This document shows, piece after piece, positions 57,163 to 64,000 of a stretch of 64,000 nt of DNA (position 1 is its first letter; the number at the start of each line of letters is the position of its first letter). Source of the stretch: Proteiniclasticum aestuarii (lineage in GTDB: Bacteria; Bacillota; Clostridia; Clostridiales; Clostridiaceae). Position numbers and translations under genes: made by a program. The notes under the pieces are model-generated. The model saw only the letters and a list, made by a program, of their open reading frames with translations, was not told where the DNA came from and ran no database searches. The stretch covers positions 124,001-188,000 of the forward strand of contig NZ_JAFNJU010000007.1 of the NCBI RefSeq assembly GCF_017368455.1, written 5' to 3'.

Positions 57163-58518
57163 ATGGAATATAATCATTCAGTGAACCAACGTACCGAGCA
57201 GAAAAACATGGTATCACAGGACATGCAATTTCATATGAAAGTACTTTATATGTCTTCAATGGAACTTTCTGCATTTCTTAGGGAAGAGTTTACAAGCAAT
57301 CCTGTATTAGACATGGAAGAACCATCCAGTGAAGACCCTTCCATCATTGACTGGAATGAGCTAAAAGCCCTTGCAAGAAATGAGGAACAGAAAGCGGAAC
57401 GTATTGCTGGCAGTGTAACTGACGATTATGTTTCGCCATTTGAATTCATCAGCAGGGACAAAACTCTGACAGACTATCTCATAGAACAGCTAGGGATGAT
57501 GGACCTGCCAGAAGAGTTGATAAAGGTATGTGAATATATTATTTTTTCGCTAGATGGGAGAGGGTATTTTTTAGAATCAGTAAAAGAATCCAGTGAGATT
57601 CTAGGTGTGGACGCCGCATTGTTTGCAAGTGGTCTAGAAATTGTCAGAAACCTGGAACCTATAGGTATTGGATGGCCAGACATCTATGAGACTCTTATTT
57701 ATCAGCTGAAAAAGAAAGAGGTTCTGACTAAAAATCACATAGAGCTTATCCGAAAATATCTTCCTGAAGTAGCTATCGGAAACTATAGAAAAATAGAAAT
57801 GAAGATGGCATTATCAGAAGAAACACTCATAAGTCTTGTAGATGATATCAAAGAAATTGAACCAGTTCCCTCAAGAGGATTTGCTGACAATAACACGAAG
57901 AATCATGTCATTCCAGATCTGCGAATTCAGATCGTTGGTGAAGAGCTGCAGATTACCATGAGTGCGATGAAAGTACCTAAAATTCGAATCAGTAATGAGA
58001 TTAAGGTATTAGCTAAGGAAGATCATCCGGAATTGGAAGAATACTTAAATGAGAAACTTCAGGAAGCGATGAAACTTCTCAGAAGTATCGAAATGAGAAA
58101 AAGCACACTTGAAAAAGTTGCGGAATTTGTTATGACGCATCAGAAGGATTACCTGATGGGGAAGAGCGCGTTTTTGAATCCCTTATCTATGAAGTCTGTA
58201 GCGGAAGAGCTAGAAGTTCATGAATCAACAATCAGCCGTACAGTAAGAGAGAAATATCTGTGTACACCAAGAGGCACAATCGCATTGAAAAGTCTATTTT
58301 CAGGAACACATGCTTCAGATGGATCTGAACTGGCACCTGATTATATCAGAAATGTGATAAAGCAGATTGTCGAGATGGAAGATAAAGAACATCCTCTTTC
58401 CGATCAGAAAATTGCAGAGATTCTTAACGAAAAGGGAATCGAGATTTCCAGGAGAACTGTAGCTAAATATCGTGAAGCGGCCGGTATACCTTCTACAAAG
58501 ATCAGAAAGAGAAGGTAA
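57163..58518 (+). CDS. rpoN: RNA polymerase sigma-54 factor
   Basis: This 451-residue protein has all parts of sigma-54: an N-terminal activator-interacting region with S-Q-D-M-Q-F-H-M-K-V-L-Y-M-S (about 18-31), an acidic linker, the core-binding domain (about 90-290), a helix-turn-helix with S-V-A-E-E-L-E-V-H-E-S-T-I-S-R near 346-360 and the C-terminal RpoN box ISRRTVAKYRE near 430-441. It directs transcription from -24/-12 promoters. One such promoter lies at 63920 and a matching activator gene at 61876. An extended -10 (TG-a-TATTAT, 57132-57140) lies upstream. Confidence 0.93.
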   Translation: MEYNHSVNQRTEQKNMVSQDMQFHMKVLYMSSMELSAFLREEFTSNPVLDMEEPSSEDPSIIDWNELKALARNEEQKAERIAGSVTDDYVSPFEFISRDKTLTDYLIEQLGMMDLPEELIKVCEYIIFSLDGRGYFLESVKESSEILGVDAALFASGLEIVRNLEPIGIGWPDIYETLIYQLKKKEVLTKNHIELIRKYLPEVAIGNYRKIEMKMALSEETLISLVDDIKEIEPVPSRGFADNNTKNHVIPDLRIQIVGEELQITMSAMKVPKIRISNEIKVLAKEDHPELEEYLNEKLQEAMKLLRSIEMRKSTLEKVAEFVMTHQKDYLMGKSAFLNPLSMKSVAEELEVHESTISRTVREKYLCTPRGTIALKSLFSGTHASDGSELAPDYIRNVIKQIVEMEDKEHPLSDQKIAEILNEKGIEISRRTVAKYREAAGIPSTKIRKRR

Positions 58519-58549
58519 CAGTAATAATGAAAACAGAGCCATAAATTTC

Positions 58550-58586
58550 GAGGACAGCATGCAAAATATGACTGTTCTCTTTTTTG
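58550..58586 (+). terminator. Terminator of rpoN
   Basis: GAGGACAG (58550-58557) pairs with CTGTTCTC (58572-58579), with one G-T pair, followed by six T. Confidence 0.75.
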
Positions 58587-58594
58587 TTACGCTA

Positions 58595-58662
58595 TTGACA
58601 ACGTTCTCAGACAATTGATATAATTAGTCAAAATGTGTTCAAAAAATGAATATATTTTGACT
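58595..58662 (+). promoter_or_regulatory. Promoter and 37-bp dyad of the threonate-type operon
   Basis: TTGACA (58595-58600) and TATAAT (58619-58624) are 18 bp apart. Directly after, AGTCAAAAT (58626-58634) and ATTTTGACT (58654-58662) form an inverted repeat, with inner TTC/GAA also symmetric. The dyad covers the transcription start and is a good candidate operator for the DeoR protein at 59959. Confidence 0.65.
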
Positions 58663-58685
58663 TAGTCATCAGAGGAGGAGAATGA

Positions 58686-59939
58686 ATGAAATTAGCTGTC
58701 ATAGCAGATGATTTTACCGGATCAAACGATACAGGGGTTCAGTTTGCGAAGAAAAAAATGAGTACAATTGTTACGACAAAGACTGAAAATATACCAGAGG
58801 ATCTCATGCTCAAGGAAGTGCTGGTTGTAGATACAGAGAGTCGGTTTGATGATGATAAAACAGCATACGATAAAGTATATCGCGTAACGGAAGAACTGAA
58901 GAAGATGGGGGACTGCATTTTCTATAAGAAAATTGACTCCACATTCAGAGGAAATATCGGATCGGAAATTGCAGCATGTCTGGATGCTTCAGGGAAAAAT
59001 GTGGTCTATATGATTCCTGCGTTACCTTCAAATGGAAGGACTTCCAAAAATGGTAGAGTTTACGTCAATGGAACACCTCTTCATGAAACAGAAGTGGCAA
59101 AGGATCCGAAAACTCCTGTGAAGGAGTCTTCCATAGCAGAAATCATTCGGAATCAGTCTGAGAAGAAAACAGTGCTGATCAGTAAGGATGGTTCCTATAA
59201 AGCAGATCTTCTGAAACAAATGATCAGTAAAGCCAGAGAGGAAAAAGCTGAAATAGTGATTTTTGATGCTGAAAACACGGAAGATCTGAAGGTCTGCGCT
59301 GAAGTGATCAGCAGTCTTGATGAAGATTATATCCTGGCTGGTACTGCAGGTCTTGCGGAGTTTGTGCCAGATGCCTTTGGTTTTCAGAAAAAAACCGGTG
59401 TTTTGTCAATCATAGGTAGTGTGAGTGATGTCACAAGAAGTCAGATAGAATATGCAAAAGAGAGATTGCCACTGCATATAATCCATTATAAGGTGGACAT
59501 GATGTTTGACGAAGAAAACAAGCGAAAGATTGCAGTTGAAATTGCTGAGCTTCTGAAAAACGGAAACGATGTAGCGTTATATACAGCTGAAAATCGAAAT
59601 GTCATTGATCAGACTATCGATTATGCGGAAGCAAAAGGAATGAGTCATTTTGAAATCAGTGATTTCATAGCGAAATCTCTTGGTGAAATCACGGGCGATT
59701 TAATGCGCTGTTGCAAAGAGAACTTATCAGGAGTATATATCACAGGCGGAGATACGCTTATAAAGATAGCGAAAGAACTTGATATCAGCGGAATGATTAT
59801 TAAAGACGAAGTGCTACCTGCAATTCCCATAGGGAGATTTGTCAGTGATGAGTTTGAAGATATCGATATTGTGACGAAAGCAGGTGCGTTCGGAAAAGAG
59901 GATGCCTTTTACCATATTCTGCATGCACTGAAAAAATAG
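58686..59939 (+). CDS. dtnK: Four-carbon acid sugar kinase (DtnK/OtnK family)
   Basis: This 417-residue kinase starts with IADDFTGSNDTG and has Y-K-K-I-D-S-T-F-R-G-N-I near 88 and Y-I-T-G-G-D-T near 355. These are the signatures of the DUF1537 family, now known to phosphorylate D-threonate, L-threonate, D-erythronate and related acids. With the PdxA-type dehydrogenase at 60795 it would convert a tetronate to its 4-phosphate and then to DHAP and CO2. That gene pair specifically recalls the D-threonate route. GGAGGAG lies 6-8 nt upstream. Confidence 0.88.
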   Translation: MKLAVIADDFTGSNDTGVQFAKKKMSTIVTTKTENIPEDLMLKEVLVVDTESRFDDDKTAYDKVYRVTEELKKMGDCIFYKKIDSTFRGNIGSEIAACLDASGKNVVYMIPALPSNGRTSKNGRVYVNGTPLHETEVAKDPKTPVKESSIAEIIRNQSEKKTVLISKDGSYKADLLKQMISKAREEKAEIVIFDAENTEDLKVCAEVISSLDEDYILAGTAGLAEFVPDAFGFQKKTGVLSIIGSVSDVTRSQIEYAKERLPLHIIHYKVDMMFDEENKRKIAVEIAELLKNGNDVALYTAENRNVIDQTIDYAEAKGMSHFEISDFIAKSLGEITGDLMRCCKENLSGVYITGGDTLIKIAKELDISGMIIKDEVLPAIPIGRFVSDEFEDIDIVTKAGAFGKEDAFYHILHALKK

Positions 59940-59958
59940 AAAGGAAGATTTAATCAGA

Positions 59959-60708
59959 ATGAGAAAAATACAGGAACTGGAACTCTATATTTTCGAAAAT
60001 CAGAGTGCATCGCCGAAGGAACTCATGGAGAAGTTCAACCTTTCAGAAAGTACAGTACGAAGGTATATCAATGAATTGATGAGTATGGGAAGCATCAGAA
60101 AAGGATACGGAGTAATCTATGCCAATACCAAAGATCAGCTTCTTACTTTTAAGGCGAGAATGAACATACAGGCTGAAGGGAAAAGAAAGATTTCCAGAAT
60201 GGCTGCCGAGTATATTAATGAGGGCGATATTGTCTTTGTGGATTCCGGTTCTACCCACATGTTTCTGCCTGAAGCCATTAAGAACAAGAAGGACATCACG
60301 GTGTTCACAAACAATATTATGTTTTCCATGAAGATGGCAAATACAGCGGAGAATGTGAGAGTTGTGCTTATTCCTGGGAGTGTCAACAAGAATACGCTGT
60401 CAATCACTGGAGAAACATCCCTTGCGTTTCTTGATACATATCATTTTGATAAGGGCTTCTTTACAGCAAGCGGAGTGTCCATGGCGGTGGGGTATTCCAA
60501 TAGGACATTACCGGAGAGGGACATCAAAGCATTTCTCATGAAAAGAACAGAAGAAAAATTCATGCTGGTGGATGATTCCAAGTTCGGTCTTTCCTTCCCG
60601 TTTACATTTGGTAAGATTCCGGATTTTCATAGAATTCTTACAAATGAAAAGCCGGAGCAGGGTTTTGTTGAAGACATACAGGGGCAGGATGTGGAGATTC
60701 TCTGGTAA
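59959..60708 (+). CDS. DeoR/GlpR-family transcriptional regulator
   Basis: This 249-residue protein has a DeoR helix-turn-helix (S-P-K-E-L-M-E-K-F-N-L-S-E-S-T-V-R-R-Y-I near 18-37) and a sugar-phosphate domain with V-D-S-G-S-T near 93 and F-T-N-N near 113. It lies between the kinase and the dehydrogenase genes, 19 nt after the first. It likely represses the operon from the dyad at 58626-58662 and is released by a phosphorylated acid. GGAAG is the ribosome site. Confidence 0.87.
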   Translation: MRKIQELELYIFENQSASPKELMEKFNLSESTVRRYINELMSMGSIRKGYGVIYANTKDQLLTFKARMNIQAEGKRKISRMAAEYINEGDIVFVDSGSTHMFLPEAIKNKKDITVFTNNIMFSMKMANTAENVRVVLIPGSVNKNTLSITGETSLAFLDTYHFDKGFFTASGVSMAVGYSNRTLPERDIKAFLMKRTEEKFMLVDDSKFGLSFPFTFGKIPDFHRILTNEKPEQGFVEDIQGQDVEILW

Positions 60709-60794
60709 GATATGTTGAAAGTATCGGAACGCTCAATAACTGAAGAAAAAATAAGTATCGGATCGGTGGATGGCTGAACCGAAAGGAGTAGAAT

Positions 60795-61841
60795 ATGAAT
60801 CAATTACCAATATTAGGAATTACGATGGGAGATGTTTCAGGGATAGGTCCTGAAATCGCAGTTAAAGCACTCAACCACAAAGAGGTATACGAAACCTGCA
60901 GGCCTTTAGTCGTAGGTAACAGCGATATAGTAAAGAGGGCTGTGGAGCTGATCGGAAATGATTTAAAAGTCCATGTGATAGAACATGTGGTAGATGCTGA
61001 GTTCAGATATGGAACCATCGATGTATACCATAGAACAGATTTTAACATTGAAGATGTTCCATATGGTCAGGTCAGTACGCTGGGTGGTAAAGCGGCTTTT
61101 GAAGCCATTGAGAAAGTGATTGAACTTGCAATGGAAGATAAAATTGATGCAACCATTACTGGACCCTTGAACAAGGAAGCGCTTAACAAGGCTGGATATC
61201 ATTATAACGGACATACTGAAATTTATGCTGAACTGACAGATACGAAACGCTATAGCATGATGCTGGCGCATGAAAACTTCAGAGTTGTTCATGTTTCAAC
61301 ACACGTTTCATTGCGTAAAGCCTGCGATCTTGTTAAGAAGGAACGTGTACGTGAAGTCATTGAAATCGCTCAAAATGCATGTCTGAGTCTGGGCATCAAT
61401 AATCCGAAGATTGCAGTGGCTGGGCTTAATCCTCATTCAGGGGAAGGTGGGCTTTTTGGTGATGAAGAGATCAATGAAATCATTCCAGCAATTGAAGATG
61501 CAAGGAGCAGAGGGATTAATGTTGAGGGACCAGTACCTCCAGATACGGTATTCTCTAAGGCCATAGGCGGTCAGTATGACATTGTTGTTGCCATGTACCA
61601 TGACCAGGGGCATATACCTATGAAGGTGGTCGGATTTCAGATGGACCAGTCTACAGGGAGCTGGAAAGCTGTCAATGGCGTGAATATTACGCTGGGATTA
61701 CCAATCATAAGAAGCTCTGTAGACCATGGTACCGCTTTTGATCAGGCGGGAAAGGGTACAGCGTCAGAGGAGAGTTTACTTAATGCCATCTCATATGGTA
61801 TTGATCTTGCGAAAGCGAGACTGAATAAAAAAAAGAGTTGA
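60795..61841 (+). CDS. PdxA-family 4-phospho-threonate dehydrogenase (PdxA2-like)
   Basis: This 348-residue NAD-dependent enzyme has the PdxA features: ITMGDVSGIGPEI at the start, metal-binding His in Y-N-G-H-T-E-I near 138, V-H-V-S-T-H-V near 172 and the second metal site in AMYHDQGHIPMK near 267. PdxA itself works in vitamin B6 synthesis, but copies next to a DUF1537 kinase act on threonate or erythronate 4-phosphate, giving DHAP after oxidation and decarboxylation. AAAGGAG precedes the ATG. It is the third gene of the operon. Confidence 0.88.
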   Translation: MNQLPILGITMGDVSGIGPEIAVKALNHKEVYETCRPLVVGNSDIVKRAVELIGNDLKVHVIEHVVDAEFRYGTIDVYHRTDFNIEDVPYGQVSTLGGKAAFEAIEKVIELAMEDKIDATITGPLNKEALNKAGYHYNGHTEIYAELTDTKRYSMMLAHENFRVVHVSTHVSLRKACDLVKKERVREVIEIAQNACLSLGINNPKIAVAGLNPHSGEGGLFGDEEINEIIPAIEDARSRGINVEGPVPPDTVFSKAIGGQYDIVVAMYHDQGHIPMKVVGFQMDQSTGSWKAVNGVNITLGLPIIRSSVDHGTAFDQAGKGTASEESLLNAISYGIDLAKARLNKKKS

Positions 61842-61875
61842 TCTGTGGATGAATCTTCTAATGAAGGAGGCAAAC

Positions 61876-63765
61876 ATGAAAGATATTGTAGTATTAGCCC
61901 CCATACAGGATGTATATGACAAAACAGCTGAAATCATCAGTGAGCAGGGATACAGCAATGTGGATGTGGTGCTGGGCACCATGAGCCAAGGTCTTGAAAT
62001 CGCGAAACAACTGGAAAAAGAAGGCGTCCAGATCATTGTAGCCCGTGGTGGAACCTATAAACTGGTGAAGTCCCAGCTGAAGATTCCTGTGGTGGAAATC
62101 AAGGTCAGTGCCTATGATATTGTGAACTCCTTTGATCAGATCAAGGATCCCAATGAAGTGATTGGTCTGGTGGGGTACTCCAACGTGGTGTTCGGATTTA
62201 ATGTATTGAAGAAAATCATACCCAATGAAGTCCGGATGATTCTTCTAAACAGTGAATCGGAAATTCCAGATATCATAGAAGAATACAAAGGCAAAGGAAT
62301 CCGGACTTTTGTGGGGGATTCCAATGCAGCGAAAGTTGTTCAGGGACTTCATTGCAGAGGAATCATGATTTCTTCACAGAAAGAATCGATCCAGGTGGCG
62401 ATTCAGGAGGCAAGAAGAATTCTTTCCGCTGTGAAACATGAGAAACATATGACAGAACATCTTCGTGCGGTGATGAATTTTGTAGGAGATGGAATCATAT
62501 CCATAGACCGGAATGATCGGGTCACGCATTTTAATCAGACCGCGGAGAATATTCTTAAGCTATCAGCAAGTGAATCCATAGGATGTAAAATATTCGATAT
62601 CTTCAGAAGTCCCCGGATTCATGAGATTCTTCATTCAAAGAAGAAATATGTAGGGGAAATGATCAGTGAAGGTACGCTGAAACTTTCATTCAATCAGATA
62701 CCACTTCAGGAAAGTGAAGGTGTCAATGGAGCGGTCATAACTTTCCAGGAGATTCAGGAAATCCAGAGAATGGAATTCAATATTCGAAAATCCATCGCGA
62801 AGAAAGGATTTGTTGCCAAATACGATTTTGATAAAATCATACATAAAAGTGCGGAGATGAAAGACTGCATTGATACAGCCAGAGAGTATGCGGTTTACGA
62901 TGCACCGGTACACATCTTCGGTGAATCCGGTACAGGGAAGGAACTCTTTGCGCAGAGCATTCATAACGGGAGCAAGAGAAAGAGTGGAGCGTTTCTTGCG
63001 GTGAACTGTGCGGCGCTGCCACCGAATCTCATAGAAAGTGAGTTTTTCGGATATGAAGAAGGTGCCTTTACGGGTGCCAAGAAAAGCGGGAAACCGGGTA
63101 TTTTTGAACTGGCCCATAACGGTACACTCTTTCTTGATGAAATCAGCGAAATTCCTATGGAGCTTCAGGGAAGGCTGCTGAGAGTTCTGCAAGAGAAAGA
63201 AGTCAGACGTGTTGGTGGCAATAAGGTGATTCCAGTTGATGTGAGAATCATAACTGCATCTAACAGACATCTGCATGATATGGTGGAAAAAGAGCTTTTC
63301 AGAAAAGATCTCTACTACCGGATCAATGTCCTGGCCCTTAGAATTCCCGCTCTGAAAGAACGAACAGAGGATATCGTACTTCTTGCAGAGCACTTCATAG
63401 AAAAGTTCTCCAGTGTTTACGGGAAAATGCGTCTACCGATCACGGAACCTGTGAGGAAGGCGCTGGCCTCGCGAGAGTTTGAGGGAAACATCCGGGAACT
63501 GGAAAATCTTATAGAGCGATCCGTCATAGTGTCCTCATTTGATCAGCTTCTTCAAGAGGAGGAATCAACTGCAATGAATATCACAAAGAAAAAAGAAAGT
63601 GGTGTTTATGACGTGCCGATGGTGATTCCTGAAAACAGTACACTGAAAAACCTTGAAGACTGGTATATTCAGAAAGTCTTTCAGGAAAATGGTCAGAATG
63701 TCCAGAAGACCTGTGAGGTATTAGGAATCAGCAGATCCACTCTATGGAGGAAAGTACATAAATAA
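61876..63765 (+). CDS. Sigma-54-dependent transcriptional activator with PrpR_N sensor
   Basis: This 629-residue protein has an N-terminal PrpR_N sensing domain (about 1-165), a PAS domain (about 195-300), a sigma-54 AAA+ domain (about 320-550) and a C-terminal Fis-type helix-turn-helix (about 600-629). The AAA+ part has GESGTGKE (349-356), the sigma-54 loop GAFTGA (396-401) and LFLDEI (418-423). PrpR_N domains bind small organic acids or propionate-like effectors. ATG 61876 follows GGAGG; the frame from 61849 lacks such a site. It probably acts at the dyads after its own gene to open the promoter at 63920. Confidence 0.92.
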   Translation: MKDIVVLAPIQDVYDKTAEIISEQGYSNVDVVLGTMSQGLEIAKQLEKEGVQIIVARGGTYKLVKSQLKIPVVEIKVSAYDIVNSFDQIKDPNEVIGLVGYSNVVFGFNVLKKIIPNEVRMILLNSESEIPDIIEEYKGKGIRTFVGDSNAAKVVQGLHCRGIMISSQKESIQVAIQEARRILSAVKHEKHMTEHLRAVMNFVGDGIISIDRNDRVTHFNQTAENILKLSASESIGCKIFDIFRSPRIHEILHSKKKYVGEMISEGTLKLSFNQIPLQESEGVNGAVITFQEIQEIQRMEFNIRKSIAKKGFVAKYDFDKIIHKSAEMKDCIDTAREYAVYDAPVHIFGESGTGKELFAQSIHNGSKRKSGAFLAVNCAALPPNLIESEFFGYEEGAFTGAKKSGKPGIFELAHNGTLFLDEISEIPMELQGRLLRVLQEKEVRRVGGNKVIPVDVRIITASNRHLHDMVEKELFRKDLYYRINVLALRIPALKERTEDIVLLAEHFIEKFSSVYGKMRLPITEPVRKALASREFEGNIRELENLIERSVIVSSFDQLLQEEESTAMNITKKKESGVYDVPMVIPENSTLKNLEDWYIQKVFQENGQNVQKTCEVLGISRSTLWRKVHK

Positions 63766-63771
63766 AAGGGA

Positions 63772-63830
63772 TGTTTCAGATTGATACAGTGTTTCAGAAT
63801 GAAACACTGTATACGTTTCAGACTGAAAAA
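63772..63830. promoter_or_regulatory. Three tandem activator-binding dyads
   Basis: TGTTTCA-n3-TGATACA (63772-63788), TGTTTCA-n3-TGAAACA (63790-63806) and CGTTTCA-n3-TGAAAAA (63814-63830) repeat one dyad. The middle one extends to 13-bp arms (63784-63812). They lie about 90-150 bp before a sigma-54 promoter, the usual enhancer distance, and right after the activator gene. Confidence 0.75.
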
Positions 63831-63919
63831 TCATCCGATTTCAATTAGTAAAGTAATAATTCAAAGCATCGATAATCTCATTATTATCAAAAAACAACAA
63901 ATATGTGGATTTTTAAACA

Positions 63920-63936
63920 TTGGCACGAGAATTGCT
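63920..63936 (+). promoter_or_regulatory. Sigma-54 (-24/-12) promoter
   Basis: TTGGCACGAGAATTGCT matches the -24/-12 consensus (TGGCAC, five bases, TTGC) without mismatch. It points to the truncated gene at 63979. With rpoN and a PrpR-type activator in the same window, it is a well supported control point. Confidence 0.88.
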
Positions 63937-63978
63937 ATTATATTAGTGCAATCATTTACAATAAAAGGAGGAAAAACA

Positions 63979-64000
63979 TGAACATTCTACAAATGGTCAA
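63979..64000 (+). CDS. Start of a gene cut by the window end
   Basis: ATG at 63979 follows AAAGGAGG with 7 nt spacing. Only seven codons remain (M-N-I-L-Q-M-V). It is the first gene after the sigma-54 promoter and probably encodes a transporter or enzyme for the threonate-type substrate, but nothing in the visible codons shows this. Confidence 0.6.

Noticed and set aside
1-64000. tRNA or rRNA genes, CRISPR arrays and prophage genes
   Set aside because: No cloverleaf-like, rRNA-like, regularly spaced repeat or phage structural gene was seen on reading through; short or divergent cases could be missed without computation.

Overview
The window looks like chromosome from an anaerobic, low-to-moderate-GC Gram-positive bacterium (Bacillota, probably a clostridial-type lineage; the genus cannot be named from the sequence). 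Supporting signs are strong AGGAGG-type ribosome binding sites, several TTG starts, mannose-family PTS genes, a lysine riboswitch, the acetylated lysine pathway, sigma-54 with a PrpR-type activator, an IS1634-family element and a heliorhodopsin, a protein reported mainly from monoderms. I saw no rRNA, tRNA, CRISPR array or prophage.

Region by region. 1-6.6 kb: a PTS cassette (SIS-domain enzyme, EIIA, EIIB, EIIC, EIID, PRD-type regulator, TauE/SafE exporter) between two look-alike terminators. 6.6-9.3 kb: reverse-strand VOC protein and ADP-ribosylglycohydrolase, then a 27-residue membrane peptide. 9.4-12.6 kb: XRE regulator, PLDc_N membrane protein and an ABC exporter, arranged like the Bacillus sigY operon. 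12.57-14.53 kb: a complete group II intron. 14.6-18.8 kb: SDR, NUDIX and PLD/DEAD helicase/DUF3427 genes, possibly a defence or DNA-repair unit. 18.9-25.8 kb: a DUF960 gene, an iron ABC importer behind a Fur-like box, a decayed DUF960 fragment, and an IS1634-family element flanked by a perfect 197-bp target duplication.

26-35 kb: divergent alcohol dehydrogenase/DeoR and NhaC-mtnK-mtnA-2-hydroxyacid dehydrogenase-FGGY kinase-class II aldolase genes. This fits a DHAP shunt for 5-methylthioribose or 5-deoxyribose. 35-39 kb: EamA transporter, MATE pump and a YiaK-type diketogulonate reductase. 39.2-44.3 kb: a SorC-regulated operon (FGGY kinase, 2-hydroxyacid dehydrogenase, unknown membrane protein, class II aldolase) whose enzymes parallel those of the previous cluster. 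44.5-53.8 kb: a nine-gene lysine/diaminopimelate operon under one lysine riboswitch, covering aspartate to lysine by the N-acetyl route.

53.9-57 kb: heliorhodopsin, an OYE-family flavoenzyme and an auxin-efflux-carrier gene broken by a one-base frameshift. 57.1-64 kb: rpoN, then a threonate-type operon (acid-sugar kinase, DeoR regulator, PdxA-family dehydrogenase, PrpR-type sigma-54 activator), followed by three activator-like dyads and a consensus -24/-12 promoter leading into a gene cut by the window end. The main theme is uptake and breakdown of unusual sugars, sugar acids and deoxysugars, with mobile and accessory DNA concentrated in 12.5-25.4 kb. Assignments come from reading motifs by eye; no database search was run.
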